Shown in pieces: positions 1 through 5,413 of a DNA stretch of 5,413 nucleotides. Source of the stretch: Spirochaetaceae bacterium (GTDB lineage: Bacteria > Spirochaetota > Spirochaetia > Treponematales > Breznakiellaceae); the NCBI GenBank assembly GCA_031265635.1, contig JAISCK010000039.1, forward strand, positions 1 through 5,413, given 5' to 3'. The stretch's first letter is position 1; each line of letters starts with the position of its first letter. The position numbers were made by a program, and so were the translations under genes. A model generated the notes under the pieces. It saw only the letters and a list, made by a program, of their open reading frames with translations. It was not told the origin of the DNA and did not search any database.

Positions 1-286
1 CCTCAAGAAGATATTCCTTGAAGGTAGGAATAAAGGCCACCGCGATGGACCCTTCGGCAAAAAGCCTGCGCAGCAGATTGGGGATTAAAAAAGCCACGGA
101 AAAAGCATCGGACAGGGGACTGGTCCCCAGGAGCGCCGCTTTAGTCATCTCCCTGAACAGGCCCAATACACGGGATACCAGGGTAAAGAGGGAAAGCAGG
201 GAACCCCGGCGTATGAGGACCTGGGAGCTTCCGGCACCGGTCCCGGAGGATTCGGCGTTACTCTGTCTCCGTTCATTAGCAGTCAT
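1..286 (-). CDS. murJ: MurJ (MviN) lipid II flippase, N-terminal 95 residues, cut by the window edge
   Basis: MurJ is the inner-membrane flippase of the MOP superfamily that moves lipid II to the outer face of the membrane for peptidoglycan synthesis. Translation from the ATG at 286 shows the family's N-terminal signature almost intact: SRVLGLFRE (residues 38-46), SDAF (59-62), and IPNLLRRLFAEGS (68-80). Against remembered E. coli MurJ, the functionally important R18, R24, D39, R52 and E57 correspond to R39, R45, D60, R73 and E78, a constant offset of 21. The protein therefore has about 21 extra polar, Ser/Gly-rich residues ahead of the first membrane helix (about 28-54). No ATG lies nearer the conserved part, so this start is preferred although no Shine-Dalgarno is obvious. 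The start overlaps the end of the upstream coiled-coil gene by 11 bases (276-286), which suggests translational coupling within one operon. The C-terminal four fifths lie outside the window. Confidence 0.95.
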   Translation of the reverse strand, partial: MTANERRQSNAESSGTGAGSSQVLIRRGSLLSLFTLVSRVLGLFREMTKAALLGTSPLSDAFSVAFLIPNLLRRLFAEGSIAVAFIPTFKEYLLE

Positions 287-695
287 GGTATGCTTTATCA
301 TCCGGTGAGGCGGGCCGCGTTTCTTGTCCCGGCGTGAAACCGGCCGCCAGCAGCAATTCCTGTTCCAGTACGTCAGGGTCAACGCTCCGTTCCCTGGCGG
401 CAAGACCGGGAAGCCGGCCTATCATGGACTTTATATGGGCTTTGAGTTCACTGTTTTCCGCTTCTAAAGATTGAATTTGATTCTCTATATCCCGGCAGGC
501 CGCCGCCGCCTTGTCCTCTAAATCCGCCGCGCCGCTGTTCCGGGCGAGCTCGACACGGTTTGTCCATTTTTCTTGTTCGGTTTTTAGCGCGAGAATCTTT
601 TTTTCGTGCAGCTTTTGGGTTGTAATAAAACCGAGGATATATTCTTTCGCTTCTTTAACCGGCATTCCCCGGATATCGTCAAGATTCTGTTCCAT
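276..695 (-). CDS. Small coiled-coil protein with PspA/IM30-like pattern, upstream of murJ
   Basis: From the ATG at 695 this encodes 139 residues with no signal peptide or membrane segment, so it is probably cytoplasmic. Residues about 26-95 are charged, heptad-like helix. Within it, W44, R47, L50-A51, G55, D58-L59 and A63 follow a spacing that resembles the PspA/Vipp1 helical hairpin (Trp, then Arg/Lys-x-x-Leu-Ala, then Gly-x-x-Asp-Leu). It is much shorter than PspA (about 220 residues) and lacks an evident N-terminal amphipathic helix, so the relationship is only an inference. The tail (about 96-139) is Pro-, Asp- and Glu-containing and probably flexible. The frame stays open to an ATG at 737, but that ATG falls inside the spacer of a candidate promoter, and GGGTG lies about 6 bases before the ATG at 695, so the shorter form is preferred. 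Its stop overlaps the murJ start and it follows the protease/barrel gene by about 90 bases on the same strand. A role linked to MurJ or the membrane is possible but unproven. Confidence 0.75.
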   Translation of the reverse strand: MEQNLDDIRGMPVKEAKEYILGFITTQKLHEKKILALKTEQEKWTNRVELARNSGAADLEDKAAAACRDIENQIQSLEAENSELKAHIKSMIGRLPGLAARERSVDPDVLEQELLLAAGFTPGQETRPASPDDKAYHDC

Positions 696-719
696 CAATA
701 ACACCCATAATATCTCAAT

Positions 720-748
720 ACTATGGTACGAATTCATGCTATTTTCAA
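720..748 (-). promoter_or_regulatory. Candidate sigma-70 promoter for the coiled-coil gene and murJ
   Basis: On the minus strand TTGAAA (743-748) stands 17 bases from CATAGT (720-725). The -35 matches five of six consensus bases and the -10 four of six. The transcript would begin near 713, giving a leader of about 18 bases to the ATG at 695. I see no hairpin plus T-run between this site and the preceding stop codon at 785, so read-through from the protease/barrel gene is also possible and this may be an internal promoter. The -10 overlaps a copy of ATACTAT (718-724, plus strand), the half-site of the palindrome before murA. Confidence 0.4.
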
Positions 749-784
749 GAGCGGATAAGCGGCCGGGTCATCGAACAAGTCTGT

Positions 785-3664
785 TTAATACCGGACATTA
801 AACCCAAGGCCGAAGTTCCAGAGGCTGCCTCTGCCTGAAATGGCGTTGGAGAATTTCCAGGCGTACCAGATGTTCGGTTCGATATAGAGGGGAAGGGCCT
901 TGACGGGGATGACGGCGTACACCATGCCAAAGCGCGCCAGGATGGACTGGGCAAGGCGCAGATCGCCTGTGAAGGCGGCCCCTTCGGCGTCGGGGAGGTC
1001 CCGGCTGTCGTAGAGGGCGTTTCTCAGGGCCAGGACTCCGAACATGCGGTTTGTGTATATGTGCGAAAGATTGTTCTGCACCTCAAAGGAAAAAAGCCCC
1101 AGCGCCGCTTCCCCGCCGGAAAGCCAGGAGAGGTCAATGCCTTTCGGGTTGGGGTATTCGGACGGGGCCGAAGCGGCGAACAGGGCAGCGCCATAGGTCC
1201 GGGAGACGCCCCAAAGGTTCATGCCCCGCCTGTCATAGGCGCCGTAAAGCGAGAGCTTCAACGGAAAGAGCGTCTCGACGCTTGCCTCGAAAAAGCCTTC
1301 GTAGCGGGGTTCAAACGCGGAAACGACACTCGTGCCCCTGACGTTAAGCGCAAGCCCCGTCCCGAAAAGATCGCTCCGGTGCTTTCTGCGGCTGGACAGT
1401 CCCAGACCCGCCGTTACGGCATATTTGTTTTCGTCATAGGTCCATTGATAGGCGCTTTCGGCGTCTTCCCTGTTGGCGTTAAGCGTAAAGACGACGCCTG
1501 CCGAAAGGGCGGCGCTTCCGCCCTGTTCGGCAAGGCCCCGTTTCAGCGTTCCGCTGAGGCTGCCCCTGGTATCCCGGTAGGCGTCTTTACCTGAGCCTGA
1601 AACCTGATCCGAAAAAGAGAGGGTCAGGGGAAAGCCCAGGCTTGTGTTTTGCCACTGCAACATTCCTATCATCGCCATACGGTACGCCGCGTCCCAATAG
1701 GCCGCAAGCACAAGGAGGTTCCGGTCCGTGGGGTCCATCATCACCGAGAAGATGCCGCCGCCGTCCAGACTGAGGCTCTCTCCGTCTGAACGCAGAAGCG
1801 GCAGGGGGAGCCAGAGCTTGAAAGGATTCATGTAGCGTAACGCATAGTAGGGCCGGCTTTTCTCAGGCCAGACGCCAGGTCCGGGGATCGCCCCGCCGCC
1901 TGACGCCGCGTCCTGAAAGGTTTCGCCGGTGTGGAGTATCAGGCGCACCGGCGAATGTCTGCCCGAAAGGGATGCCGCGCCTTCGGGAAAACGCAGAAGG
2001 CCGTCCCTGGAAAAGAAGGCCCCCCGGTAGTACACCGAGTCCCCGCTGGCAACCGGATTCAAAACGCCGCCTGAAAAATCGCGGCCGCTCCACACCGCCT
2101 CCATGGAGGCAAGATCCACAGAGGCAAGTTTATACATGCGGTCGTCATCATTGTAGCCAAAAAATAGTTTTTCACCGGACACGCCAAGGCCCCTGGCATA
2201 ACGCCAGAGTTCCGTGTCGCCGGGAAGTTCTGTCTCAAGGCGAAAGAGTTCGCGCGAAACATAATTGTACAGCCATATCCTCCGCAGTCCCCTGTGGGCG
2301 GCTATGAATACAATGCGCTCGTTGTCCAGGGCCTGGGGCCCGGAAAATACCAGATGTTCATTGCCCCGGAAAAGGACTTCCCTCAGGCCGTTATAATCTT
2401 CGTACACAATACAGTTGTTGTGCAGTTCGGAACCGAGGCCGATAACGCCGTCCCGGAAATACCGTGCCTTGTACAGGTTCCTGAAGGAGCGCCCTGTCTT
2501 TTGCCCCGTAGCAGCGTCATATTCGTATATCACCGACAGGGCCCGGTCTCCGGCATGACGGTAGCCCGATACAAGCAGGGTCTTTCCGTCAGGCGAAACA
2601 GCAATATCAGAGGCGCTCTGTCCGCTCACGGTAATCACGCGCGGCGCTTCGTGTCCGGCGGAAGCGTTACGCGGCGCGGTTTCGTAGACGCGGATTTTTC
2701 CGCCTCCCAGTGCATAGACGAAGTTTCCTTGCGCGGCAAGGGCGGTGATAAAGCCTTCCAAGGGAAGTTCGTCGCTGTTTTCCTCAAGGCCGTCAAGGGC
2801 AAGGGAAGCGCCAAAGGCGTTCCACGCTTCGGAAAATTCAATACCGTATACCTTCCTGAAATAATGGTAATATCCTGAACGGTAAACGAAAAACGAAAAA
2901 TAAAAACCCCTGCCAAGGGACTGCCAGAGTTCGGCGTATTTTTCCATGCCGTAGGTTTTTTGAAGCCAGACGGAAAAGAGCCCGCCGTATTCGTACCAGG
3001 CGCCCTCCTGTCCGGGAAGGTCATAGACCCCCGACGCCTGAAAAGGCGTAAGAAATTTCCCTTCGTAAAGGGCCTGGCGGAGTTTTTGTTTTATCAAAGG
3101 ATCATTGGCCCTGCCAAAACCGGAGAGGCTTTCAAAACTCACCGTTACCCCTTCAATCATAAAGAGCGGGGCGTTGATCCCGGCGGGATAGACCCAGCCG
3201 CCAAAAACGCGGTGCAGAAAATTCATGAAAGGCCCCCTGGTGTCCAGCGAAACCGCGTGGGTCAGTTCGTGGCGGAAGAGGCTTTCAAGATTATCGGCAA
3301 AGCTGGTCCATTCAAGGTCCATGGGCGTGTCAAAGAGCATGATGTGGGGATAGGGAATGGGGTTCATGTAGCCGTTAAAACGGTCGGTATGGGGCGTCAG
3401 GGTAACGGGTATGCGGCGCTGAACCGTTATGCCGAGGAGGCTTGATACCTCGTCGTACACCTGGTCGGCATAGGACGCGAGAAGCCGGGCCGAAGGTTCC
3501 GACTCACGGGGAAAGATAATGTCGAAATGTTCTGTCCCGATGACCCGGAACGTGGTCAGGGCCTTAAAGTTCTGGGCCCCGGCGCGGACAGCGGCAAGCG
3601 AAAGAGCCGCGAGCAGCAGCACCCGAAGCGCCTGCGGCCTTTTTATTCGCGCAAAATACAGCAT
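785..3664 (-). CDS. Exported zinc-metalloprotease-like protein with beta-propeller and C-terminal beta-barrel
   Basis: The 959-residue product begins with a Sec signal peptide: a basic n-region (R6, K8, R9, R14), a hydrophobic core at 15-27, and AGA before a likely cut after residue 30. Residues about 31-290 look like a gluzincin (peptidase MA-like) domain. HELTH at 132-136 (bases 3257-3271) is a canonical HExxH, and MIEG at 169-172 supplies E171 as the probable third zinc ligand, 35 residues later. Residues about 305-560 look like a PD40/TolB-type propeller, for example AVSPDGKTLLVSG (354-366) and NERIVFIAAHRGLRRIWLYN (448-467). From about 640 the chain has alternating, aromatic-rich strands and ends FGLGFNVRY, as expected for an outer-membrane barrel with a C-terminal aromatic residue, here Tyr. 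The start at 3664 follows a strong Shine-Dalgarno. The protein is probably in the outer membrane with protease and propeller in the periplasm or outside. Substrate and gene name are unknown. The protease motif is clear, while propeller and barrel limits are my estimates. Confidence 0.88.
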   Translation of the reverse strand: MLYFARIKRPQALRVLLLAALSLAAVRAGAQNFKALTTFRVIGTEHFDIIFPRESEPSARLLASYADQVYDEVSSLLGITVQRRIPVTLTPHTDRFNGYMNPIPYPHIMLFDTPMDLEWTSFADNLESLFRHELTHAVSLDTRGPFMNFLHRVFGGWVYPAGINAPLFMIEGVTVSFESLSGFGRANDPLIKQKLRQALYEGKFLTPFQASGVYDLPGQEGAWYEYGGLFSVWLQKTYGMEKYAELWQSLGRGFYFSFFVYRSGYYHYFRKVYGIEFSEAWNAFGASLALDGLEENSDELPLEGFITALAAQGNFVYALGGGKIRVYETAPRNASAGHEAPRVITVSGQSASDIAVSPDGKTLLVSGYRHAGDRALSVIYEYDAATGQKTGRSFRNLYKARYFRDGVIGLGSELHNNCIVYEDYNGLREVLFRGNEHLVFSGPQALDNERIVFIAAHRGLRRIWLYNYVSRELFRLETELPGDTELWRYARGLGVSGEKLFFGYNDDDRMYKLASVDLASMEAVWSGRDFSGGVLNPVASGDSVYYRGAFFSRDGLLRFPEGAASLSGRHSPVRLILHTGETFQDAASGGGAIPGPGVWPEKSRPYYALRYMNPFKLWLPLPLLRSDGESLSLDGGGIFSVMMDPTDRNLLVLAAYWDAAYRMAMIGMLQWQNTSLGFPLTLSFSDQVSGSGKDAYRDTRGSLSGTLKRGLAEQGGSAALSAGVVFTLNANREDAESAYQWTYDENKYAVTAGLGLSSRRKHRSDLFGTGLALNVRGTSVVSAFEPRYEGFFEASVETLFPLKLSLYGAYDRRGMNLWGVSRTYGAALFAASAPSEYPNPKGIDLSWLSGGEAALGLFSFEVQNNLSHIYTNRMFGVLALRNALYDSRDLPDAEGAAFTGDLRLAQSILARFGMVYAVIPVKALPLYIEPNIWYAWKFSNAISGRGSLWNFGLGFNVRY

Positions 3665-3668
3665 AATT

Positions 3669-3678
3669 CTCCTCCTCC
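3669..3678 (-). promoter_or_regulatory. Strong Shine-Dalgarno of the protease/barrel gene
   Basis: The minus strand reads GGAGGAGGAG followed by AATT and the ATG at 3664. It is a near-ideal anti-16S match, fixes the start codon, and contrasts with the absence of any such site before the divergent murA. Confidence 0.85.
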
Positions 3679-3693
3679 GGGACCTCAGGGCCC

Positions 3694-3721
3694 TTCACAG
3701 AGTCTTGCCCGGTGGTATACT
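3694..3721 (+). promoter_or_regulatory. Candidate sigma-70 promoter of murA, giving a nearly leaderless transcript
   Basis: TTCACA (3694-3699) and TATACT (3716-3721) each match five of six consensus bases and are separated by 16 bases. Transcription would start near 3728, only about five bases before the ATG at 3733. That fits the absence of a Shine-Dalgarno upstream of murA. The -10 overlaps the left arm of the inverted repeat at 3717-3734. Confidence 0.45.
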
Positions 3722-3734
3722 ATTATTATAGTAT
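3717..3734. repeat. Perfect inverted repeat ATACTAT-N4-ATAGTAT in the divergent promoter region
   Basis: Two 7-base arms (3717-3723 and 3728-3734) are exact reverse complements around TATT. The element covers most of the candidate murA -10, all of the candidate -10 for the leftward unit, and the first two bases of the murA ATG. A further TACTAT lies at 3742-3747 inside murA, so three half-sites in alternating orientation fall within 30 bases. It is placed like an operator that could control both directions, but A/T-rich palindromes containing TATA also arise where two -10 boxes face each other. Confidence 0.5.
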
Positions 3735-3753
3735 GAATGAGTACTATATTGAA
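3725..3753 (-). promoter_or_regulatory. Candidate promoter of the leftward protease/barrel unit
   Basis: The minus strand carries a perfect TATAAT (3725-3730) with TTCAAT (3748-3753), a weak -35, 17 bases upstream and inside the murA coding region. A start near 3718 would give a leader of about 54 bases holding the strong Shine-Dalgarno. This promoter and the rightward one overlap, so simultaneous use by two polymerases is unlikely. Confidence 0.45.
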
Positions 3754-5022
3754 GGCGGATGCCCGGTCCAGGGAGCGGTCAAGGCAAGCGGCAACAAAAA
3801 CGCCGCGCTGCCCTGTATTGCCGCCGCCCTGCTTACCGATCTCCCGGTGGTTCTCAGGAACATTCCCGATATAGAAGACGTACAGGTCATGTTGAATGTG
3901 TACCGGGCCCTTGGCGGTTCGGTGGACAGGCTGGGACCCAATACCTATGAGCTTAAGCTTGGGGATATAAAAAACCCGGAAATCCCCGCCGAGTTCGCCC
4001 AAAAGATCAGGGCGTCCATACTGTTTGCCGGTCCGCTTCTGGCCCGCACAGGCAGGGCCGTGCTGCCGCCCCCCGGAGGGGATGTCATAGGCAGAAGGCG
4101 CCTTGACACCCACTTCCTCGCCTTTACCGAGCTGGGTGTGAAGGTTGACATCAACGACAAATTCATCTTTAGGGTAAAACAGCTTAAAGGCGCCGATATT
4201 TTTCTTGACGAAGCGTCGGTTACCGCCTCAGAAAACGCCCTCATGGCCGCGGTCCTTGCCGAAGGAACCACCATACTGACCAATGCGGCGAGCGAACCCC
4301 ATGTGCAGGACCTGTGCCGCATGCTTTCCGCCATGGGCGCTGAAATAAGCGGCACAGGTTCCAATATTCTTACCATCAAGGGAGTAAAAAAACTCAGGGG
4401 CTGTTCATTTGAAATAGGCGCCGATTTTATGGAAGTCGGTTCCTTCATCGGCCTTGCCGCGGCTACCAGGGGAGAACTTTTTATTGAAGGCGCCCGGCAG
4501 GAAGACCTGCGGCCCGCCCGCATCGCCTTTGGCAAGCTGGGCATACGCTGGGAACACGAAGGAACCACCATCAGGATTCCCAAAAAACAGCAGCTCCGGG
4601 TGAACTGCGATCTGGGCGGCATGATACCCAAGATAGACGACGCCCCCTGGCCGGGCTTTCCGCCTGACCTTACCAGCATCATTACCGTTGTGGCCACCCA
4701 GGTTGACGGCACCGTCCTGATACACGAAAAGATGTTTGAATCCCGCATGTTCTTTGTAGACAAACTTATCGGCATGGGCGCCCGCATCGTACTCTGCGAC
4801 CCCCACCGGGCGGTTGTCTCGGGCCCCGCAAAACTTTCGGCCTCGGAACTGACCAGCCCCGATGTGCGGGCCGGCATGGCCATGGTCATCGCCGCCATGT
4901 GCGCCGAAGGCAGGAGCGTTATACGCAATGTCTATCAGATTGAACGGGGCTACGAAGACCTCACCGGAAGGCTGTCCGCCCTGGGCGCGCGGATTTCGCG
5001 GCAGGAGAACGGAAGGCTGTAA
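3733..5022 (+). CDS. murA: UDP-N-acetylglucosamine 1-carboxyvinyltransferase, Cys-to-Asp (fosfomycin-insensitive) type
   Basis: MurA transfers enolpyruvate from phosphoenolpyruvate to UDP-GlcNAc, the first committed step of peptidoglycan synthesis, in the cytoplasm. The 429-residue product is full length (E. coli 419) with the two-domain inside-out barrel fold of the family. Visible active-site residues, E. coli numbers in brackets, are K22 and N23 in SGNKNAALP (K22, N23), R93 (R91), D312 in PWPGFPPDL (D305), R379 in PDVRAG (R371) and R405 in IERGYE (R397). The mobile loop PPPGGDVIGRRR (112-123) carries D117 where E. coli has C115, the residue alkylated by fosfomycin. Asp here is the natural state in Mycobacterium tuberculosis, Chlamydia and Borrelia, where the enzyme is active and the drug fails. 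I chose the ATG at 3733 over an in-frame GTG at 3712 because MNEYYIEGG aligns with known MurA N-termini and neither start has a Shine-Dalgarno. The gene diverges from the leftward unit across 68 bases. Confidence 0.97.
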   Translation: MNEYYIEGGCPVQGAVKASGNKNAALPCIAAALLTDLPVVLRNIPDIEDVQVMLNVYRALGGSVDRLGPNTYELKLGDIKNPEIPAEFAQKIRASILFAGPLLARTGRAVLPPPGGDVIGRRRLDTHFLAFTELGVKVDINDKFIFRVKQLKGADIFLDEASVTASENALMAAVLAEGTTILTNAASEPHVQDLCRMLSAMGAEISGTGSNILTIKGVKKLRGCSFEIGADFMEVGSFIGLAAATRGELFIEGARQEDLRPARIAFGKLGIRWEHEGTTIRIPKKQQLRVNCDLGGMIPKIDDAPWPGFPPDLTSIITVVATQVDGTVLIHEKMFESRMFFVDKLIGMGARIVLCDPHRAVVSGPAKLSASELTSPDVRAGMAMVIAAMCAEGRSVIRNVYQIERGYEDLTGRLSALGARISRQENGRL

Positions 5023-5072
5023 CCGGGGAGGAAGAATTTTACCGCGAACCACACGATAAGAATAGATTGAAC

Positions 5073-5088
5073 GCCGCCATTCGGCGGC
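5073..5088. repeat. GC-rich hairpin after murA, not a canonical terminator
   Basis: GCCGCC (5073-5078) and GGCGGC (5083-5088) form a perfect 6-bp stem with an ATTC loop. A second GGCGGC at 5091-5096 offers an alternative partner. No T-run follows on the plus strand, and read from the other side the T-run precedes the hairpin, so intrinsic termination is not supported in either direction. It may stabilise the murA 3' end or weakly limit read-through. Confidence 0.5.
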
Positions 5089-5119
5089 TGGGCGGCATCT
5101 ATACCGCTAAAAAATATAT

Positions 5120-5125
5120 GGGGGG
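5120..5125 (+). promoter_or_regulatory. G-rich ribosome-binding site of the lipoprotein gene
   Basis: GGGGGG ends seven bases before the ATG at 5133. Another in-frame ATG at 5118 would put this run inside the gene and add five residues (MGGNV), so the downstream ATG is preferred. Confidence 0.55.
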
Positions 5126-5132
5126 TAATGTT

Positions 5133-5413
5133 ATGAGAAACATTAAAAGCATCTCTCAATTAACCGCGGCATTTTTTATTACGGTTTTTACTGTAATTGG
5201 CTGCGCAAGCACCGCGCCGGCAAATTATGATAGTATAATTGCCGACCCAACGCCTACAAAGTTTGAAGGCATGTGGGGGCATTTAAACCCGGAAGCGTCA
5301 AACGCCAAAATAATTTTTTCGGGAAACAGTTTTATAAAAGAATGGGACGATGGGAGTATAAAAGGCCGCTACAGCTTTAATTCAAGTAAAATATACTTTT
5401 TTGCGGAAGACGG
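5133..5413 (+). CDS. Small lipoprotein, N-terminal 93 residues, cut by the window edge
   Basis: The product starts with a short basic n-region (R2, K5), a hydrophobic stretch at 10-22 and the lipobox VIGC, so C24 should be the lipidated residue after signal peptidase II cleavage. No Asp follows at +2 (Ser25). The mature part begins with a flexible Ala/Pro/Asp-containing linker to about residue 43, then FEGMWGHLNP and short alternating strands with repeated aromatic residues (about 45-93). This looks like a small beta-rich domain of the kind seen in families of small treponemal lipoproteins. That family link is from memory and is not a named domain. GC over 5161-5400 is about 41% by hand count, well below murA, with frequent AAA, ATA and TTT codons. 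It follows murA by 110 bases on the same strand. Function unknown; C-terminus outside the window. Confidence 0.8.
   Translation, partial: MRNIKSISQLTAAFFITVFTVIGCASTAPANYDSIIADPTPTKFEGMWGHLNPEASNAKIIFSGNSFIKEWDDGSIKGRYSFNSSKIYFFAED

Larger units (their letters stand above)
5023..5132. other. Gap between murA and the lipoprotein gene, with an orphan Shine-Dalgarno-like GGGGAGG
   Basis: These 110 bases hold no gene I can support. GGGGAGGAAG (5025-5034) starts two bases after the murA stop and is a good ribosome-binding sequence, but no ATG, GTG or TTG follows at a suitable distance. It could be a remnant of a lost downstream gene, or chance. The middle carries a GC-rich hairpin and the end a run of G that serves the next gene. 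Confidence 0.5.

Noticed and set aside
696..737. ATG at 737 as the start of the coiled-coil gene
   Set aside because: It adds 14 residues unlike the rest, has no Shine-Dalgarno, and lies between the -35 and -10 of a good candidate promoter.
1061..1594. A 177-codon plus-strand frame inside the protease/barrel gene
   Set aside because: The product is low-complexity and rich in Arg, Lys, Gly and Pro, and it lies wholly opposite a well-supported gene. No ribosome-binding site or known motif was seen.
3680..3694. Leader hairpin or riboswitch before the protease/barrel gene (GGGCCC/GGTCCC)
   Set aside because: The stem is short with a mismatch and a three-base loop, and the whole leader is only about 54 bases, too little to support a riboswitch call.
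3712..3732. GTG at 3712 as the murA start
   Set aside because: It would add MVYYYYS, which does not match MurA N-termini, has no Shine-Dalgarno, and is upstream of the predicted transcription start.
3945..4928. A 327-codon open frame on the minus strand opposite murA
   Set aside because: The frame is a shadow of GC-rich murA codons: its product is rich in Ser, Met, Pro and Arg with no recognisable domain, and murA on the other strand is unmistakable.
5073..5100. Intrinsic terminator after murA
   Set aside because: The hairpin is real but no T-run follows it on the plus strand, and on the minus strand the T-run precedes it.
5223..5240. Inverted repeat AATTAT-6-ATAATT within the lipoprotein gene
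   Set aside because: It lies in an AT-rich coding stretch, where such short palindromes are expected. No promoter or gene boundary is nearby.
1..5413. CRISPR arrays, insertion sequences, tRNA or rRNA genes
   Set aside because: I saw no regularly spaced repeats, no transposase motif or terminal repeats, and no tRNA-like or rRNA-like sequence; the window is nearly filled by the five genes described.

Overview
The window looks like chromosome of a spirochaete, most likely a Treponema of moderate to high GC. This is an inference. It rests on a MurA with Asp in place of the catalytic Cys, a state known from Borrelia, on the small lipoprotein at the right edge, which resembles small treponemal lipoproteins, and on a gene set made of ordinary cell-envelope functions. 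I see no rRNA, tRNA, CRISPR array, transposase or phage gene.

Layout. A leftward unit occupies bases 1-3664 and is read from right to left. Its first gene encodes a 959-residue exported protein with an HExxH zinc-protease domain, a probable beta-propeller and a probable C-terminal beta-barrel (785-3664). Next comes a small coiled-coil protein with a PspA/IM30-like residue pattern (276-695). Last is the 5' end of murJ, the lipid II flippase (1-286, cut by the window edge), which overlaps the coiled-coil gene by 11 bases. A rightward unit begins at 3733 with murA (3733-5022). It is followed, after a 110-base gap holding a GC-rich hairpin, by the start of a lipoprotein gene of clearly lower GC (5133 to the window end).

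The two units diverge from a 68-bp region (3665-3732). It contains overlapping candidate promoters for both directions and a perfect inverted repeat, ATACTAT-4-ATAGTAT, that covers both candidate -10 boxes and runs into the murA start codon. murA has no visible Shine-Dalgarno sequence and its best promoter would start the transcript only a few bases before the ATG. The divergent protease gene has a very strong Shine-Dalgarno sequence.

Functionally the window is about building the cell envelope. MurA makes the first committed peptidoglycan precursor in the cytoplasm and MurJ flips the finished lipid II across the inner membrane. The coiled-coil protein and the protease/barrel protein are unassigned, but their position between two peptidoglycan genes makes an envelope role plausible. 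The points most worth following are the Cys-to-Asp MurA (predicted intrinsic fosfomycin resistance), the protease-propeller-barrel architecture, the PspA-like partner of murJ, and the shared palindromic control region.
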